This document shows, in pieces, positions 55,075-64,000 of a stretch of 64,000 bases of DNA; the first letter of the stretch is position 1, and every line of letters begins with the position of its first letter. Both the position numbers and the translations under genes were made by a program. Below the pieces are notes generated by a model. That model saw only the letters and a list, made by a program, of their open reading frames with translations. It was not told the origin of the DNA and ran no database searches. Origin of the DNA: Melioribacter roseus. Its GTDB lineage: Bacteria > Bacteroidota > Ignavibacteria > Ignavibacteriales > Melioribacteraceae. Where the stretch lies: positions 1 to 64,000 of the forward strand of contig DYLP01000011.1 of the NCBI GenBank assembly GCA_020722005.1, written 5' to 3'.

Positions 55075-56853
55075 ATGAAAAAGCTGTACGCTTTCCTGAT
55101 TGCCATCGGGATAATGTCTCTATTGGCTTTCCCTGCTGAAACTGTGGCGCAATCCACTACCGATACTGTTTATATTCCGGGTTCCCAGTCTTTGGAGATC
55201 AGCAACATAATTAATGCGGATACCGCTGTATCAGACTATCGGGTATACGTTCTCGATAGAGGCGCAATCTATTACATCGAAAAAGCTTTCGAAATTAACC
55301 GTTCCTGTAAGTTTATTGCTAAGGGGGATGTAACAAAAAGACCGCCAGTGCTCGCTCCTGCGATCCGTGCCGACGGAACTTCTGAGGAGTGGTTTTTCAA
55401 ATTCATTAAGAAGGGGATAAAAGTAGAATTAAACGACTTATATCTTCTTTCGATGAGGTCGGATGGCAAAACTTTAGGCTGGAGCCGTGCCATTCATGTA
55501 GGCGCTGATAGCATATGGTTTAGGCTTCGTCGCGTTGTATTCGACGCCTTTACAGAAGCAGGTATACGCGTTGACGGTGCTAAATTCGTTAAACTAGATG
55601 TACAGGATTGTCATTTTAGAAACTTTATCCATTCCACTTCCTATTTCGGTGGACAACCTTTCCTATCGGGCGGGCTCGATCATCCTGACAGCACAATCTT
55701 TGTTAATAATACTTTTTTTGCTTGCAACTCATACCTGTTTTCTATTCGCGGTTACGACCCATATTCTGTATTTGAACACAATAGAGTGGTCTATACTGTT
55801 GTTAATCCGTTCTTGATCAGACAGGCTTCGAATTTGTATATGAAGAACAATCTTTTCTATGCAGCGCATGCTTGGGGTGGCGACCCGGAACAAGTAATTC
55901 AGGGTTGGTTCTTTAATTATCCGGATACTATATCTTCGAGTATTTATAGAATAAGAAAAAAAGGCGTTTATAACGGTCACGAAATTACAGGACCGGAAGC
56001 ATATGTCGATTCAGCGAGAGGTATTTACATTGACTTGTTCGATCCCAGTAAACGTGTTCATGTAGCACAAAACAATGCTTACTTCAATCCAAATAAATTG
56101 GTTAAATTCTATAACGACTGGAATGATACGGTTACTGTAGCCGACAGTGTTGTTATGTTAGACGATTCAAAGCAATATTTGGTAAGAAAACTATCAATGG
56201 CAAGATGGATAAACGACTTGAGCCTCTGGTGTCTCGATTCTCTTACTAATCCAGCTTCATGGGATTATTCGCCATATATCGATGTAAACAACAATTTGGA
56301 AGCCGACCCCGGCCTTACAGATCAGGGAGTTGTAAATCATATTGACAGTTTAGTTGCTTATGTACGCAGAATAGCTTCGAGGAAACTTGATAATCCGTGG
56401 CATTATGAATTGAATTTCCCGCCGAAATGGCCCCTGCCCGAAAATTTAGCTTATTCGAATACAATGCTGCAAAATGCAGGGACCGACGGCTTTGCAGTAG
56501 GCGATTTGAATTGGTTCCCTGAACAGAAAAATCTGTGGTTGACGGGTGTCGAAGAAGTTAATCCCCAAATACCAAATGAATTTACACTTTCGGAAGCTTA
56601 TCCGAATCCGTTTAACCCGACGACTAAAATCAATTTCAGCCTAACCAAATCTTCGAATGTTACGTTAAATATATATAATATTCTCGGTCAAAAAATCAGA
56701 ACCCTTATTGACCAGAAAATGTCACCGGGAACATATTCGACAACATGGAATGGAAGAGACGATTTTGGTAGACAGGTAGCGAGCGGAGTTTATTTCATCG
56801 GGTTGGAATCCGAGTCGTTCCAGGCATTCAGAAAAATTGTTTTAATGAAGTAG
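55075..56853 (+). CDS. T9SS-secreted beta-helix-like protein
   Basis: Start placed at ATG 55075 behind TAGGAGG; the track start is 48 bp earlier and lacks such support. The sequence has a signal peptide (LYAFLIAIGIMSLLAFPAETVAQ), then turns of parallel beta-helix type (VKLDVQDCHFRNF, STIFVNNTFFACNSYLFSI, SVFEHNRVVYTV, SNLYMKNNLFYAAH). It ends in a type A T9SS sorting domain (YPNPFNPTTKINFSL, VTLNIYNILGQKIRTLI, ASGVYFIGLES). No catalytic residues can be named. The product should be surface-attached or released, and could bind or cleave the glycan imported by the adjacent receptor. It is followed by a hairpin terminator. Confidence 0.82.
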   Translation: MKKLYAFLIAIGIMSLLAFPAETVAQSTTDTVYIPGSQSLEISNIINADTAVSDYRVYVLDRGAIYYIEKAFEINRSCKFIAKGDVTKRPPVLAPAIRADGTSEEWFFKFIKKGIKVELNDLYLLSMRSDGKTLGWSRAIHVGADSIWFRLRRVVFDAFTEAGIRVDGAKFVKLDVQDCHFRNFIHSTSYFGGQPFLSGGLDHPDSTIFVNNTFFACNSYLFSIRGYDPYSVFEHNRVVYTVVNPFLIRQASNLYMKNNLFYAAHAWGGDPEQVIQGWFFNYPDTISSSIYRIRKKGVYNGHEITGPEAYVDSARGIYIDLFDPSKRVHVAQNNAYFNPNKLVKFYNDWNDTVTVADSVVMLDDSKQYLVRKLSMARWINDLSLWCLDSLTNPASWDYSPYIDVNNNLEADPGLTDQGVVNHIDSLVAYVRRIASRKLDNPWHYELNFPPKWPLPENLAYSNTMLQNAGTDGFAVGDLNWFPEQKNLWLTGVEEVNPQIPNEFTLSEAYPNPFNPTTKINFSLTKSSNVTLNIYNILGQKIRTLIDQKMSPGTYSTTWNGRDDFGRQVASGVYFIGLESESFQAFRKIVLMK

Positions 56854-56874
56854 CCTCCTTCAGATGCAAAAATA

Positions 56875-56903
56875 AGCCAGCCGCAAAGAATTGACGGCTG
56901 GCT
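56875..56903 (+). terminator. Hairpin after receptor/T9SS unit
   Basis: AGCCAGCCG (56875-56883) pairs exactly with CGGCTGGCT (56895-56903), loop of 11 nt, followed by GATTATTATATTT. The T tract is weak but the stem is strong. It lies 21 bp after the stop. Confidence 0.65.
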
Positions 56904-56950
56904 GATTATTATATTTACAAATCGATTAAATAAATAATTTGGACATTGCA

Positions 56951-58141
56951 ATGAAAATGAGAGCGCTACCAGTTTATTTGGCATTCTTGTGTATGGGATT
57001 TGGCGATGTTGTAGGTCCTTTGGTCGGATTGGTTAAGGACAGTTTTAGCCTATCTTACACAATGGCTCAATTAATCCCGTTTACAGGTTTTATTATGTTT
57101 GGAATTTTATCTATACCAATTGGAATATACCAGGATCGAAAGGGGAGAAAGTTCGTGCTATTACTTGGTCTTACGATAGCTTTAATAGGATTATTACTCC
57201 CGATATTAAACGGAATGTACGGCTTACCTTTCGATTTATCTTTGGTCGGAATATTTGACTATTTAGTTGTGTTGGCTTCCATATTATTATTATGTGCTGG
57301 AGCGACAATTCTACAGGTGGTTGGGAATCCGATAATGAGGGATGTTTCACCAGAAGGGGCATATTCCAGAAATTTATCTCTGGCTCAATCACTGAAAGCC
57401 GTTGGTTCTTCAATGGGATTTTTAGTTCCACCCTTTGTAGCTTATGCTTTCAAATTAGAGTGGACAATTCTGTTCCCTCTTTTCGCTTCCTTGATTTTGA
57501 TTACAATGTTATTAACAGTAAAAACCGACATACACGAAAAAGAACAAAAAGATGCATCGGCTTCTATTAAATCCTGTCTTGAATTATTGAAAAAACCCTA
57601 TGTCTTGATGATGGTGCTTGCAATTTTCTTTTACGTTGGAGCTGAAGTATCGATGAGTTCGGGTGTGCCGATTTTATTAAAGGAAAACTTCGGCATAGTG
57701 GGATTTAGTCTGTGGGTCAGCTGGTCATTATTTTTTCTGCCTATTATGGCGGGAAGATTTTTGGGGTCTCTAATGCTCAGGAAAATTGAGGCGCAAAAGT
57801 TTCTTAAATTAACTGTTGTAATTTCTTTTCTCGGAATAGCATTAATGTTTACAAACAGTACTCTTATAACATTTGCCGGGATTATTTTAACTGGATTGGG
57901 TTTCTCGAATATCTTCCCGCTGATTTTCTCGATAACGATTGATAAGATACCGGAAAGATCTAATGAATTGTCTGGATTAATGGTTACGGCAATTTCCGGT
58001 GGTGGAATTGTGCCGCTAATTATGGGAGCGGTAAACGATTTAAGCGATGTACTTACCGGGTTTATAATTCCATTGTTGTGCGTTATCTATATCGGAGCTG
58101 TATCCGTATACTCAGATAATATTAAATTTGCTGCCAAATAA
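56951..58141 (+). CDS. FHS-type MFS sugar permease
   Basis: Start placed at ATG 56951 (MKMRALPVYLAFLCMGFGD); the track uses a TTG four codons earlier. About twelve membrane helices are visible, with the MFS loop GIYQDRKGRKFVLLLGL. The ATILQVVGNPIMRDVSPEG segment resembles the Asn-Pro helix of the fucose/glucose/galactose:H+ symporter family. The substrate is likely a monosaccharide released by the locus, such as glucose, mannose or N-acetylglucosamine. It lies 26 bp before the ROK kinase gene, which may phosphorylate the imported sugar. Confidence 0.8.
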   Translation: MKMRALPVYLAFLCMGFGDVVGPLVGLVKDSFSLSYTMAQLIPFTGFIMFGILSIPIGIYQDRKGRKFVLLLGLTIALIGLLLPILNGMYGLPFDLSLVGIFDYLVVLASILLLCAGATILQVVGNPIMRDVSPEGAYSRNLSLAQSLKAVGSSMGFLVPPFVAYAFKLEWTILFPLFASLILITMLLTVKTDIHEKEQKDASASIKSCLELLKKPYVLMMVLAIFFYVGAEVSMSSGVPILLKENFGIVGFSLWVSWSLFFLPIMAGRFLGSLMLRKIEAQKFLKLTVVISFLGIALMFTNSTLITFAGIILTGLGFSNIFPLIFSITIDKIPERSNELSGLMVTAISGGGIVPLIMGAVNDLSDVLTGFIIPLLCVIYIGAVSVYSDNIKFAAK

Positions 58142-58167
58142 TACTAAGAATAAACAAAGAGAAAATC

Positions 58168-59277
58168 ATGGCTTTTGAAAAAGATAACAGAATTATAATG
58201 ACATTGGACGGAGGAGGTACGAATTTCGTATTCTCTGCTTTTAAGTCCGGAAGACAGATTGTCGACGAATACCGTCTCGACGCATGCGGAGACGATCTTG
58301 ATAAATCGATGAAAAATATAGTAGAAGGATTTAATTATGTCTTAAAGTGTCTAGATAATGCTCCCTCGGCGATAAGTATTGCATTTCCCGGACCGGCAGA
58401 CTATCCAAACGGTATTCTCGGGGATCTTGGCAACCTTACTGCATATAGAGGTGGAGTGGCATTGGGACCATTTCTAAAAATCAAGTTCGGTTTGCCTGTC
58501 TATATTAACAATGATGGTGACCTTTATGCTTATGGAGAAGGTCTTGCCGGTTTCCTTCCATATATAAATAAATTATTAAGCGACTCGGGCAATCCCAAAC
58601 GATATAATAATCTGATCGGCATTACTTTAGGAACTGGTCTGGGGTGCGGCTTATTCATTAACGGAGAACTCTACAGAGGAGATAATTCGATGGCAGGAGA
58701 AATATGGCTTATACGCAATCGTATCTCGCCGGATGAATTTGCCGAAGAACACGCGAGTATAAGAGGAATAAAAAGGCTCTATGGCGAAGCTGCTGGTATC
58801 GAATTTTCTGAAACTCCTTCACCAAAAGAAATTTATGAAATTGCCATCGGAAAGCTCGAGGGAAATAAAAGTGCCGCAGTCGAAGCTTATAAAAAAATGG
58901 CACAGGTAGTGGGTGATGCCATTGCAAATGTGATTACTATTATGGATTGTCCTGTAGTAATAGGAGGAGGATTGGCAGGCGCATCGCCACTTTTTATGCC
59001 TTTCTTGCTTGACGAAATGAGGAGTTATTATAAAAAGACATCCGACGGAGCTCAAGTAAAACGGTTGATGGCTCAAATATATAATCTTACAGATAATAAC
59101 GAATTAAAAGAATTTTTGAGCAATGAAACCGTAGAGATAAATGTTTATGGAACAAACAAAAAAGTTAAATATGACTCTTCGAAAAAAATCGGAATCGGTA
59201 TTTCGCAATTAGGAACAAGTAAAGCGATTGCGTTGGGCGCTTATGCCTTCGCATTAAACATGCTCGATAAACAGTGA
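58168..59277 (+). CDS. ROK-family sugar kinase, zinc motif missing
   Basis: Cytosolic sugar kinase-like protein of the ROK family (glucose, mannose, N-acetylglucosamine or N-acetylmannosamine kinases). The phosphate-binding DGGGTN is at residues about 16-21. SIAFPGPADYPNGILGDLGNLTAY and the catalytic-Asp region VYINNDGDLYAYGE follow, with TLGTGLGCGLFINGELYRG. The usual GH...CxCGxxGC zinc motif after the glycine loop is absent; AGEIWLIRNRISPDEF stands in its place. Membership of ROK is clear but the subgroup is unusual. There is no DNA-binding N-terminus, so it is a kinase rather than a repressor. It lies between the permease and the deaminase genes. Confidence 0.85.
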   Translation: MAFEKDNRIIMTLDGGGTNFVFSAFKSGRQIVDEYRLDACGDDLDKSMKNIVEGFNYVLKCLDNAPSAISIAFPGPADYPNGILGDLGNLTAYRGGVALGPFLKIKFGLPVYINNDGDLYAYGEGLAGFLPYINKLLSDSGNPKRYNNLIGITLGTGLGCGLFINGELYRGDNSMAGEIWLIRNRISPDEFAEEHASIRGIKRLYGEAAGIEFSETPSPKEIYEIAIGKLEGNKSAAVEAYKKMAQVVGDAIANVITIMDCPVVIGGGLAGASPLFMPFLLDEMRSYYKKTSDGAQVKRLMAQIYNLTDNNELKEFLSNETVEINVYGTNKKVKYDSSKKIGIGISQLGTSKAIALGAYAFALNMLDKQ

Positions 59278-59295
59278 AATAAATGCAGGAGAATC

Positions 59296-61638
59296 ATGGG
59301 ACCAAGTTCTAAAGTTGAAAGCTTTTTTTTGAAAAAATCTGGTAAGAAATTTATATATAAGCCAACTGAAAAAATTCCTGTTATTCAGGTTGGAAATATT
59401 CCTGAATTGGGTGAATTAACCGCCTTCCGTTTTGTAGAATGGCTGCAAGCAAATCCAGAAGGAGTTGTTTCACTGCCTACTGGTAAAACACCAGAGTATT
59501 TTATCTATTGGTTTACTCATATCATGAAGGATTGGGATAAATCAGAAATAAAACAAAAGTTGAAAAAGTATGAACTGGATCCTCAAAATAAACCCGATAT
59601 GAAAAAAATAAAGTTCGTCCAGATAGACGAATTTTATCCTATTGATTCTACACAGCAGAATAGTTTTTATTATTACATAAAAAAATTTTATATAAAAACA
59701 TTTGGAATCGATCCCATTAATGCGCTTTTAATAAATGTTAATAAAATTGGTACCGCAGAAAATCTGCCATTATCCGTCATCTTTCCCGATAATAAAGTAG
59801 ATTTAAGCTTACGTACAAAATTACCCGGTAGTCGTATTGAAAGATTACAGAAAGAGACGATTGAAATTGTCGACGAATTTTGCACTCAATACGAGAATAA
59901 AATAAGAGAAATGGGAGGAATTGGATTTTTCCTGGGCGGTATAGGTCCGGATGGGCATATCGGATTTAACGTTCAGGGTAGCGATCACTTCTCCACTACA
60001 AGATTGACAGCCACTAATTATCAAACGCAAGCAGCTGCTTCTACCGATCTGGGGGGAATCGAAGTTGCTTCAAACAGGCTTGTGATTACTATTGGTCTTA
60101 ATACAATTACATATAATAAAAATGCTACGGCTATTATTATTGCTGCAGGAGAAGCAAAGGCGAAGATCGTAAAAGATTCGATTGAAAATAACGCTTCGAA
60201 TAAATATCCAGCCACAGTACTGCAAAAGCTCAGGGATTCGCGCTTTTATCTTACTAACGGAGCAGCTTCCCTATTATCTGAAAGAATTTATGACGATGTG
60301 GAAAAAGAATCGAAATTATCGAGAATATCTCTTGAAAAAGCTGTGATTAATCTATCGATTAATACCGGCAAAGAATTACTTTCATTAAATAAAGACGACT
60401 ATGCAAGAGATAAACTAGCGAATCTAGTACTAAAAAAATCCGGGAAATTGGTAAAAGAAATCAATGAGCTTATATATAATGATATTGTCGAACGTTTTAG
60501 TAAAGGAATGGATACTCCGCTTAATCAAACTATCTTACACACTGCTCCACACCATGACGATATAATGCTGGGCTACCTTGCCTTTATTAATCATCTTGTA
60601 AGAACTCATTTGAATAAACACCATTTTGCTGTATTTACCAGCGGTTTTACTGCGGTTACTAATTCTTATATGCTCCAGCTGATGAATAAACTGAAAGAAT
60701 TTTTAACCGACGGTTCGTTCGACGAAAGATATAAAACCGGATACTTTGAACCGGACAATATTGAAGCTAAAGACAACGATATAAGTCTTTATCTTGACGG
60801 TATTGCTGAAAACAATATTTCCAAAAGAACAGAAGCTACTTCAAGAAGGATGCTCAGAAATATAATAGAAATTTATGAAGAAACAAGTTTAAGATATATA
60901 AACGACAGAGTGGACGAACTGATTAATTATTTTGGCACCCAATACCCCGGGAAAAAAGATATTCCTCATGTCCAAAAATTAAAGGGAATGTTAAGAGAAT
61001 GGGAAGAAGAATTAACATGGGCTTATTACGGCTTCAAATCGAAAGATGTAACACACCTTCGACTGGGTTTTTATCAAGGAAACATATTTACAGAAAATCC
61101 CGAATTGCAGAGAGATGTGATGCCGATACTTAATTTAATAAGACAAATAAAACCAACTATTATAACAGTAGCCTTTGACCCGGAAGGTAGTGGACCTGAT
61201 ACTCATTACAAAGTATTGCAAGCTGTAAGTGAGGCTCTTAAACTTTACGAAAAAGAGGAAGATATTTCAAGAATCAAAATATGGGGGTATAGAAATGTAT
61301 GGTACAGATTTCATCCAGCCGAAGCCAATATCTATGTACCCGTTAGTCTGAATTCAATGGCTATACTCGACAATGTTTTTATGAATTGCTATGGTTCTCA
61401 AAAAGATGCAAGTTTTCCCAGCTGGGAATATGATGGATCTTTTTCTCAGCTGGCAAGACAAATATATGTCGAACAATATCAGAAGATCAGGAACTGCTTA
61501 GGAAAAAAATATTTTCTGAACAATCCAATACCAAGAGCACGTGCAGCTCACGGCATGCTCTTCCTTAAAGAAATGAACGTGAAAGAGTTCTACCAGTATT
61601 CAATGGAATTAAAAAAATCGATTGAATACATAAAATAA
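59296..61638 (+). CDS. Glucosamine-6-phosphate deaminase / PIG-L deacetylase-like fusion
   Basis: A 780-residue two-part protein. Residues about 35-350 resemble glucosamine-6-phosphate deaminase (NagB): SLPTGKTPEYF, KFVQIDEFYPID, GGIGPDGHIGFN and ATNYQTQAAA. Residues about 400-780 resemble PIG-L/LmbE N-deacetylases, with the metal motif APHHDDIMLGY and a later DPEGSGPDTHYKV. A deacetylase and a deaminase would be successive steps on N-acetylglucosamine 6-phosphate. Such fusions exist in some Bacteroidota, but the activity of the second half is not known to me. No signal peptide is present. It lies 18 bp after the ROK gene. Confidence 0.85.
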   Translation: MGPSSKVESFFLKKSGKKFIYKPTEKIPVIQVGNIPELGELTAFRFVEWLQANPEGVVSLPTGKTPEYFIYWFTHIMKDWDKSEIKQKLKKYELDPQNKPDMKKIKFVQIDEFYPIDSTQQNSFYYYIKKFYIKTFGIDPINALLINVNKIGTAENLPLSVIFPDNKVDLSLRTKLPGSRIERLQKETIEIVDEFCTQYENKIREMGGIGFFLGGIGPDGHIGFNVQGSDHFSTTRLTATNYQTQAAASTDLGGIEVASNRLVITIGLNTITYNKNATAIIIAAGEAKAKIVKDSIENNASNKYPATVLQKLRDSRFYLTNGAASLLSERIYDDVEKESKLSRISLEKAVINLSINTGKELLSLNKDDYARDKLANLVLKKSGKLVKEINELIYNDIVERFSKGMDTPLNQTILHTAPHHDDIMLGYLAFINHLVRTHLNKHHFAVFTSGFTAVTNSYMLQLMNKLKEFLTDGSFDERYKTGYFEPDNIEAKDNDISLYLDGIAENNISKRTEATSRRMLRNIIEIYEETSLRYINDRVDELINYFGTQYPGKKDIPHVQKLKGMLREWEEELTWAYYGFKSKDVTHLRLGFYQGNIFTENPELQRDVMPILNLIRQIKPTIITVAFDPEGSGPDTHYKVLQAVSEALKLYEKEEDISRIKIWGYRNVWYRFHPAEANIYVPVSLNSMAILDNVFMNCYGSQKDASFPSWEYDGSFSQLARQIYVEQYQKIRNCLGKKYFLNNPIPRARAAHGMLFLKEMNVKEFYQYSMELKKSIEYIK

Positions 61639-61872
61639 ATAAATTGAAAAAAATACATTGGATAACTTCCGTTATAAATATTTATGAAATTTATTAACAA
61701 ATTCTTGTAATAAAATTAAAAATTGAAAATTTGCTTAAACAATTGAATATATTCCAAGTCTACCTGGGAAGTTGAAAAAATATACATAGCAATAATCGAA
61801 GGATTGATTATAAGGAGTACCTGTTTGGCATATAGAAAGAAATAGGATTAAATTAAATACAACGGAGTATTT

Positions 61873-63666
61873 ATGAATTCCAATAATCATCCAGTATTTA
61901 AATTGCATAAAAAACATGTCAAAGTTGGAATTAGACCTGTAATAGACGGCAGGCGAAAGGGGGTAAGAGAATCATTAGAAAACCAAACAATGTCGATGGC
62001 CAGGAGGACTGCCGAACTGATACAGAGTACGTTGCGTTATTCCGACGGTATGCCGGTCGAGTGTGTTATTGCCGATACATGCATCGGTGGAGCTGCGGAA
62101 GCCGCTGCGTGCATGGAACAATTTAAGGCAAATAACGTAGGTGTTTCGATTACAGTTACTCCATGTTGGTGCTATGGAACTGAGGTAATGGATATTACAC
62201 CTATTATTCCCAAAGCAATTTGGGGCTTCAATGGAACTGAAAGACCCGGTGCCGTTTATCTTGCCGCTGCTCTTGCAGGTTATAATCAAATGGGTATTCC
62301 GGTTTTCGGAATCTACGGAAAAGATGTTCAGGAAAGCGATGATTCGACGATACCGGATGACGTTAAAGAAAAATTACTACTTTTTACAAAAGCAGCTCTG
62401 GCTGCTATGGAAATGCAGGGCAAATCTTATCTCTCTGTCGGAGCGGTTTCGATGGGAATTGCAGGTTCGATTGTCGATACTCATTTTATTTATCACTATC
62501 TCGGCATGAAAACCGAATTTGTCGATATGACAGAAATAATTCGCAGGATTAACGGGAATATATTTGATAATAATGAATTTCAAAAGGCTATTGAATGGGT
62601 CGAAAATAACTGCTGGGAAGGTGACGATCCTAATAATCCTCCAGTTTCGAAAGAACAACGCAAAAGTGAATGGGAAACTGTGGTAAAAATGACTCTGATA
62701 TTTAGAGATCTTATGGTTGGCAATCCCAAACTTGCCGAACTCGGCTTTGAAGAGGAAGCATTAGGACACAATGCTATTGTCGCGGGATTTCAGGGACAGA
62801 GGCAATGGACTGACTTTATGCCTAACGGAGATTTTCTCGAAGCGATATTAAACTCGTCCTTCGACTGGAATGGTATTCGTAAACCATACATGGTAGCTAC
62901 CGAAAATGATAGTCTTAACGGTATTAGTATGTTGTTTGGACATTTATTAACAGATACAGCTCAAATTTTCTCAGACGTACGTACATACTGGAGTCCAGAA
63001 GCAGTTAAAAGGGTGACGGGTAAAAAACTTACAGGAAAAGCTGAGGGCGGCATCATTCATTTAATAAATTCGGGTTCATCGGCACTCGACGGTACAGGAA
63101 AACAACGTTTTAATGGTAAACCGGCAATTAAACCGTTCTGGGAAATTACCCAACAGGAAGTTAAGGACTGTCTTAATGCCACAAAATGGTGCCCGGCAAT
63201 AAGAGAGTATTTTAGAGGCGGAGGCTTTTCATCTCACTTCTTGACGGAAGGCGGAATGCCCATAACAATGAGCAGAATAAATATAATCCAGGGCTTAGGT
63301 CCGGCTCTTCAAATTACTGAGGGTTATACGGTTGAACTTGAACCTGAAATAGATACTATTCTGCAAAAAAGAACCAATCCTACATGGCCTACAACTTGGT
63401 TTGTACCAAAATTATCGGCTAAAGGAGCTTTCAAGGACGTATATTCGGTTATGTTAAACTGGGGAGCTAATCATGCCGCTGTTTCATACGGTCATATTGG
63501 CGATAAACTGATTACACTAGCATCAATATTAAGGATCCCTGTTTATATGCATAATGTAGAAGATAATCGAATTTATAGACCGTCTGCCTGGAATGCATTC
63601 GGGACTTCGGATAAAGAGAGCGCTGATTTTGCTGCGTGTAAAAATTTCGGACCATTATATAGATAA
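61873..63666 (+). CDS. fucI: L-fucose isomerase
   Basis: Converts L-fucose to L-fuculose (also D-arabinose to D-ribulose) in the cytosol, with a Mn2+ site. Visible are [20 protein letters not shown] at the start, [18 protein letters not shown], the metal ligands in [10 protein letters not shown] (Glu) and FSDVRTYWS (Asp), and the C-terminal [18 protein letters not shown]. The length of 597 residues matches the roughly 590-residue family. A 234-bp spacer precedes it with no convincing promoter match. A fucose permease gene follows 5 bp later. The kinase and aldolase of fucose breakdown are not seen within the window. Confidence 0.95.
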   Translation: MNSNNHPVFKLHKKHVKVGIRPVIDGRRKGVRESLENQTMSMARRTAELIQSTLRYSDGMPVECVIADTCIGGAAEAAACMEQFKANNVGVSITVTPCWCYGTEVMDITPIIPKAIWGFNGTERPGAVYLAAALAGYNQMGIPVFGIYGKDVQESDDSTIPDDVKEKLLLFTKAALAAMEMQGKSYLSVGAVSMGIAGSIVDTHFIYHYLGMKTEFVDMTEIIRRINGNIFDNNEFQKAIEWVENNCWEGDDPNNPPVSKEQRKSEWETVVKMTLIFRDLMVGNPKLAELGFEEEALGHNAIVAGFQGQRQWTDFMPNGDFLEAILNSSFDWNGIRKPYMVATENDSLNGISMLFGHLLTDTAQIFSDVRTYWSPEAVKRVTGKKLTGKAEGGIIHLINSGSSALDGTGKQRFNGKPAIKPFWEITQQEVKDCLNATKWCPAIREYFRGGGFSSHFLTEGGMPITMSRINIIQGLGPALQITEGYTVELEPEIDTILQKRTNPTWPTTWFVPKLSAKGAFKDVYSVMLNWGANHAAVSYGHIGDKLITLASILRIPVYMHNVEDNRIYRPSAWNAFGTSDKESADFAACKNFGPLYR

Positions 63667-63671
63667 TTATT

Positions 63672-64000
63672 ATGAAAAGTAATGGTGATAAAGCAACCTG
63701 CTCTCCTCTTGTGGAGCGTAAACTTTTAATCCCTTTTCTTCTTATAACCAGTTGCTTTGCATGGTGGGGACTTGCCCATAATATGACCGACACTTTGTTG
63801 GCAGCATTTAAGAGAATAATGAGTCTGTCGGATTTCCAGACTTCATGGATTCAGATTGCTTTCTACGGTTCGTATTTTTGTCTGGCATTACCTGCTGCAC
63901 TTTTCATAAGAAGATTCACTTATAAGGCTGGTGTATTACTCGGGTTGGGATTGTTCATAGCCGGTGCTTTACTCTTTTATCCTGCAAGTAAGACGATGAA
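63672..64000 (+). CDS. fucP: L-fucose:H+ symporter FucP-like, cut by window end
   Basis: Partial reading frame of 109 codons that runs off the window. After a short polar N-terminus it reads KLLIPFLLITSCFAWWGLAHNMTDTLLAAFK, then WIQIAFYGSYFCLALPAALFIRRFTYKAGVLLGLGLFIAGALLFYPAS. This follows the first helices of FucP closely, including the Asn-x-x-Asp element (NMTD) that carries a proton-coupling Asp. With fucI immediately upstream, a fucose permease is the natural reading. Confidence 0.85.
   Translation, partial: MKSNGDKATCSPLVERKLLIPFLLITSCFAWWGLAHNMTDTLLAAFKRIMSLSDFQTSWIQIAFYGSYFCLALPAALFIRRFTYKAGVLLGLGLFIAGALLFYPASKTM

Noticed and set aside
61639-61872. Promoter for fucI in the 234-bp spacer
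   Set aside because: Several TTG triplets occur, but none has a convincing TAnnTTT box at about 20 nt, so none was listed.
1-64000. CRISPR arrays, tRNA or rRNA genes, insertion sequences, prophage
   Set aside because: No regularly spaced repeat array, transposase-like protein or tRNA-like fold was noticed on reading. Short RNA genes could be missed by eye.

Overview
The window looks like chromosomal DNA from a member of the Ignavibacteria (Bacteroidota/Chlorobi side), and Melioribacter-like is my best guess. The evidence is moderately AT-rich DNA, a C-terminal type IX secretion (T9SS) sorting domain with an FNPTTKI-type motif, KDO/heptose-type lipopolysaccharide genes, Bacteroidota-style promoters (TTG, 20 nt, TAnnTTT), many c-type cytochromes, and a glycan-utilisation locus in one segment. 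The taxonomy is inference; no rRNA gene is present.

Layout. 1-3.5 kb: a decayed surface-repeat gene behind abutting inverted repeats, then an aldo/keto reductase, bacterioferritin and a NUDIX hydrolase, with repeat-rich spacers. 3.5-9.8 kb (minus strand): murI, glnD, a beta-eliminating lyase whose active-site residues match tyrosine phenol-lyase rather than tryptophanase, queF and queC. 9.9-19.4 kb (plus): leuS, serS, two half-ABC exporters that look like a heterodimeric pair with a D-lactate-type dehydrogenase gene between them, and fructose-1,6-bisphosphatase closed by a perfect hairpin. 19.4-25 kb: a small unknown gene, a family 9 glycosyltransferase, waaA, pckA and pdxB.

25.1-39.0 kb (minus): the most striking region, a two-unit electron-transfer cluster. 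The upstream unit encodes a Tat-exported ferredoxin, an NrfD-type quinol-oxidising membrane subunit, a 13-haem cytochrome, a sensor histidine kinase with c-type haem motifs in its sensor region and a zinc-ribbon-like insertion in its ATPase domain, and two response regulators. Both regulators carry glycine-cleavage-H-like output domains that appear to lack the lipoyl lysine. The downstream unit encodes a 16-haem/cytochrome b fusion (CbcL-like), a 4-haem cytochrome, an outer-membrane barrel, a 14-haem cytochrome and a 9-haem lipoprotein. Together the cytochromes carry 56 haem-binding motifs. The two units have promoter-like elements sharing TTTATTGACTTA, and each ends in a hairpin terminator. 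The likely job is moving electrons from menaquinol across the periplasm and outer membrane to an external acceptor under haem-based redox control. That role is inferred.

39.2-43.3 kb: a chorismate mutase / prephenate dehydratase / DAHP synthase fusion, a small barrel protein, a sugar-dehydrogenase-like lipoprotein and the frameshifted relic of a T9SS sorting domain. 43.5-64 kb (plus): a glycan locus with GH94 and GH130 phosphorylases, a CBM9-like protein, GH125 and GH3 glycosidases, a TonB-dependent receptor without SusD, a T9SS-secreted beta-helix-like protein, two FHS-type sugar permeases (the last cut by the window end), a ROK kinase, a glucosamine-6-phosphate deaminase/PIG-L fusion and L-fucose isomerase. 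Mannose-, amino sugar- and fucose-related functions together suggest an N-glycan-like or similar heteroglycan substrate, using phosphorolysis to save ATP.
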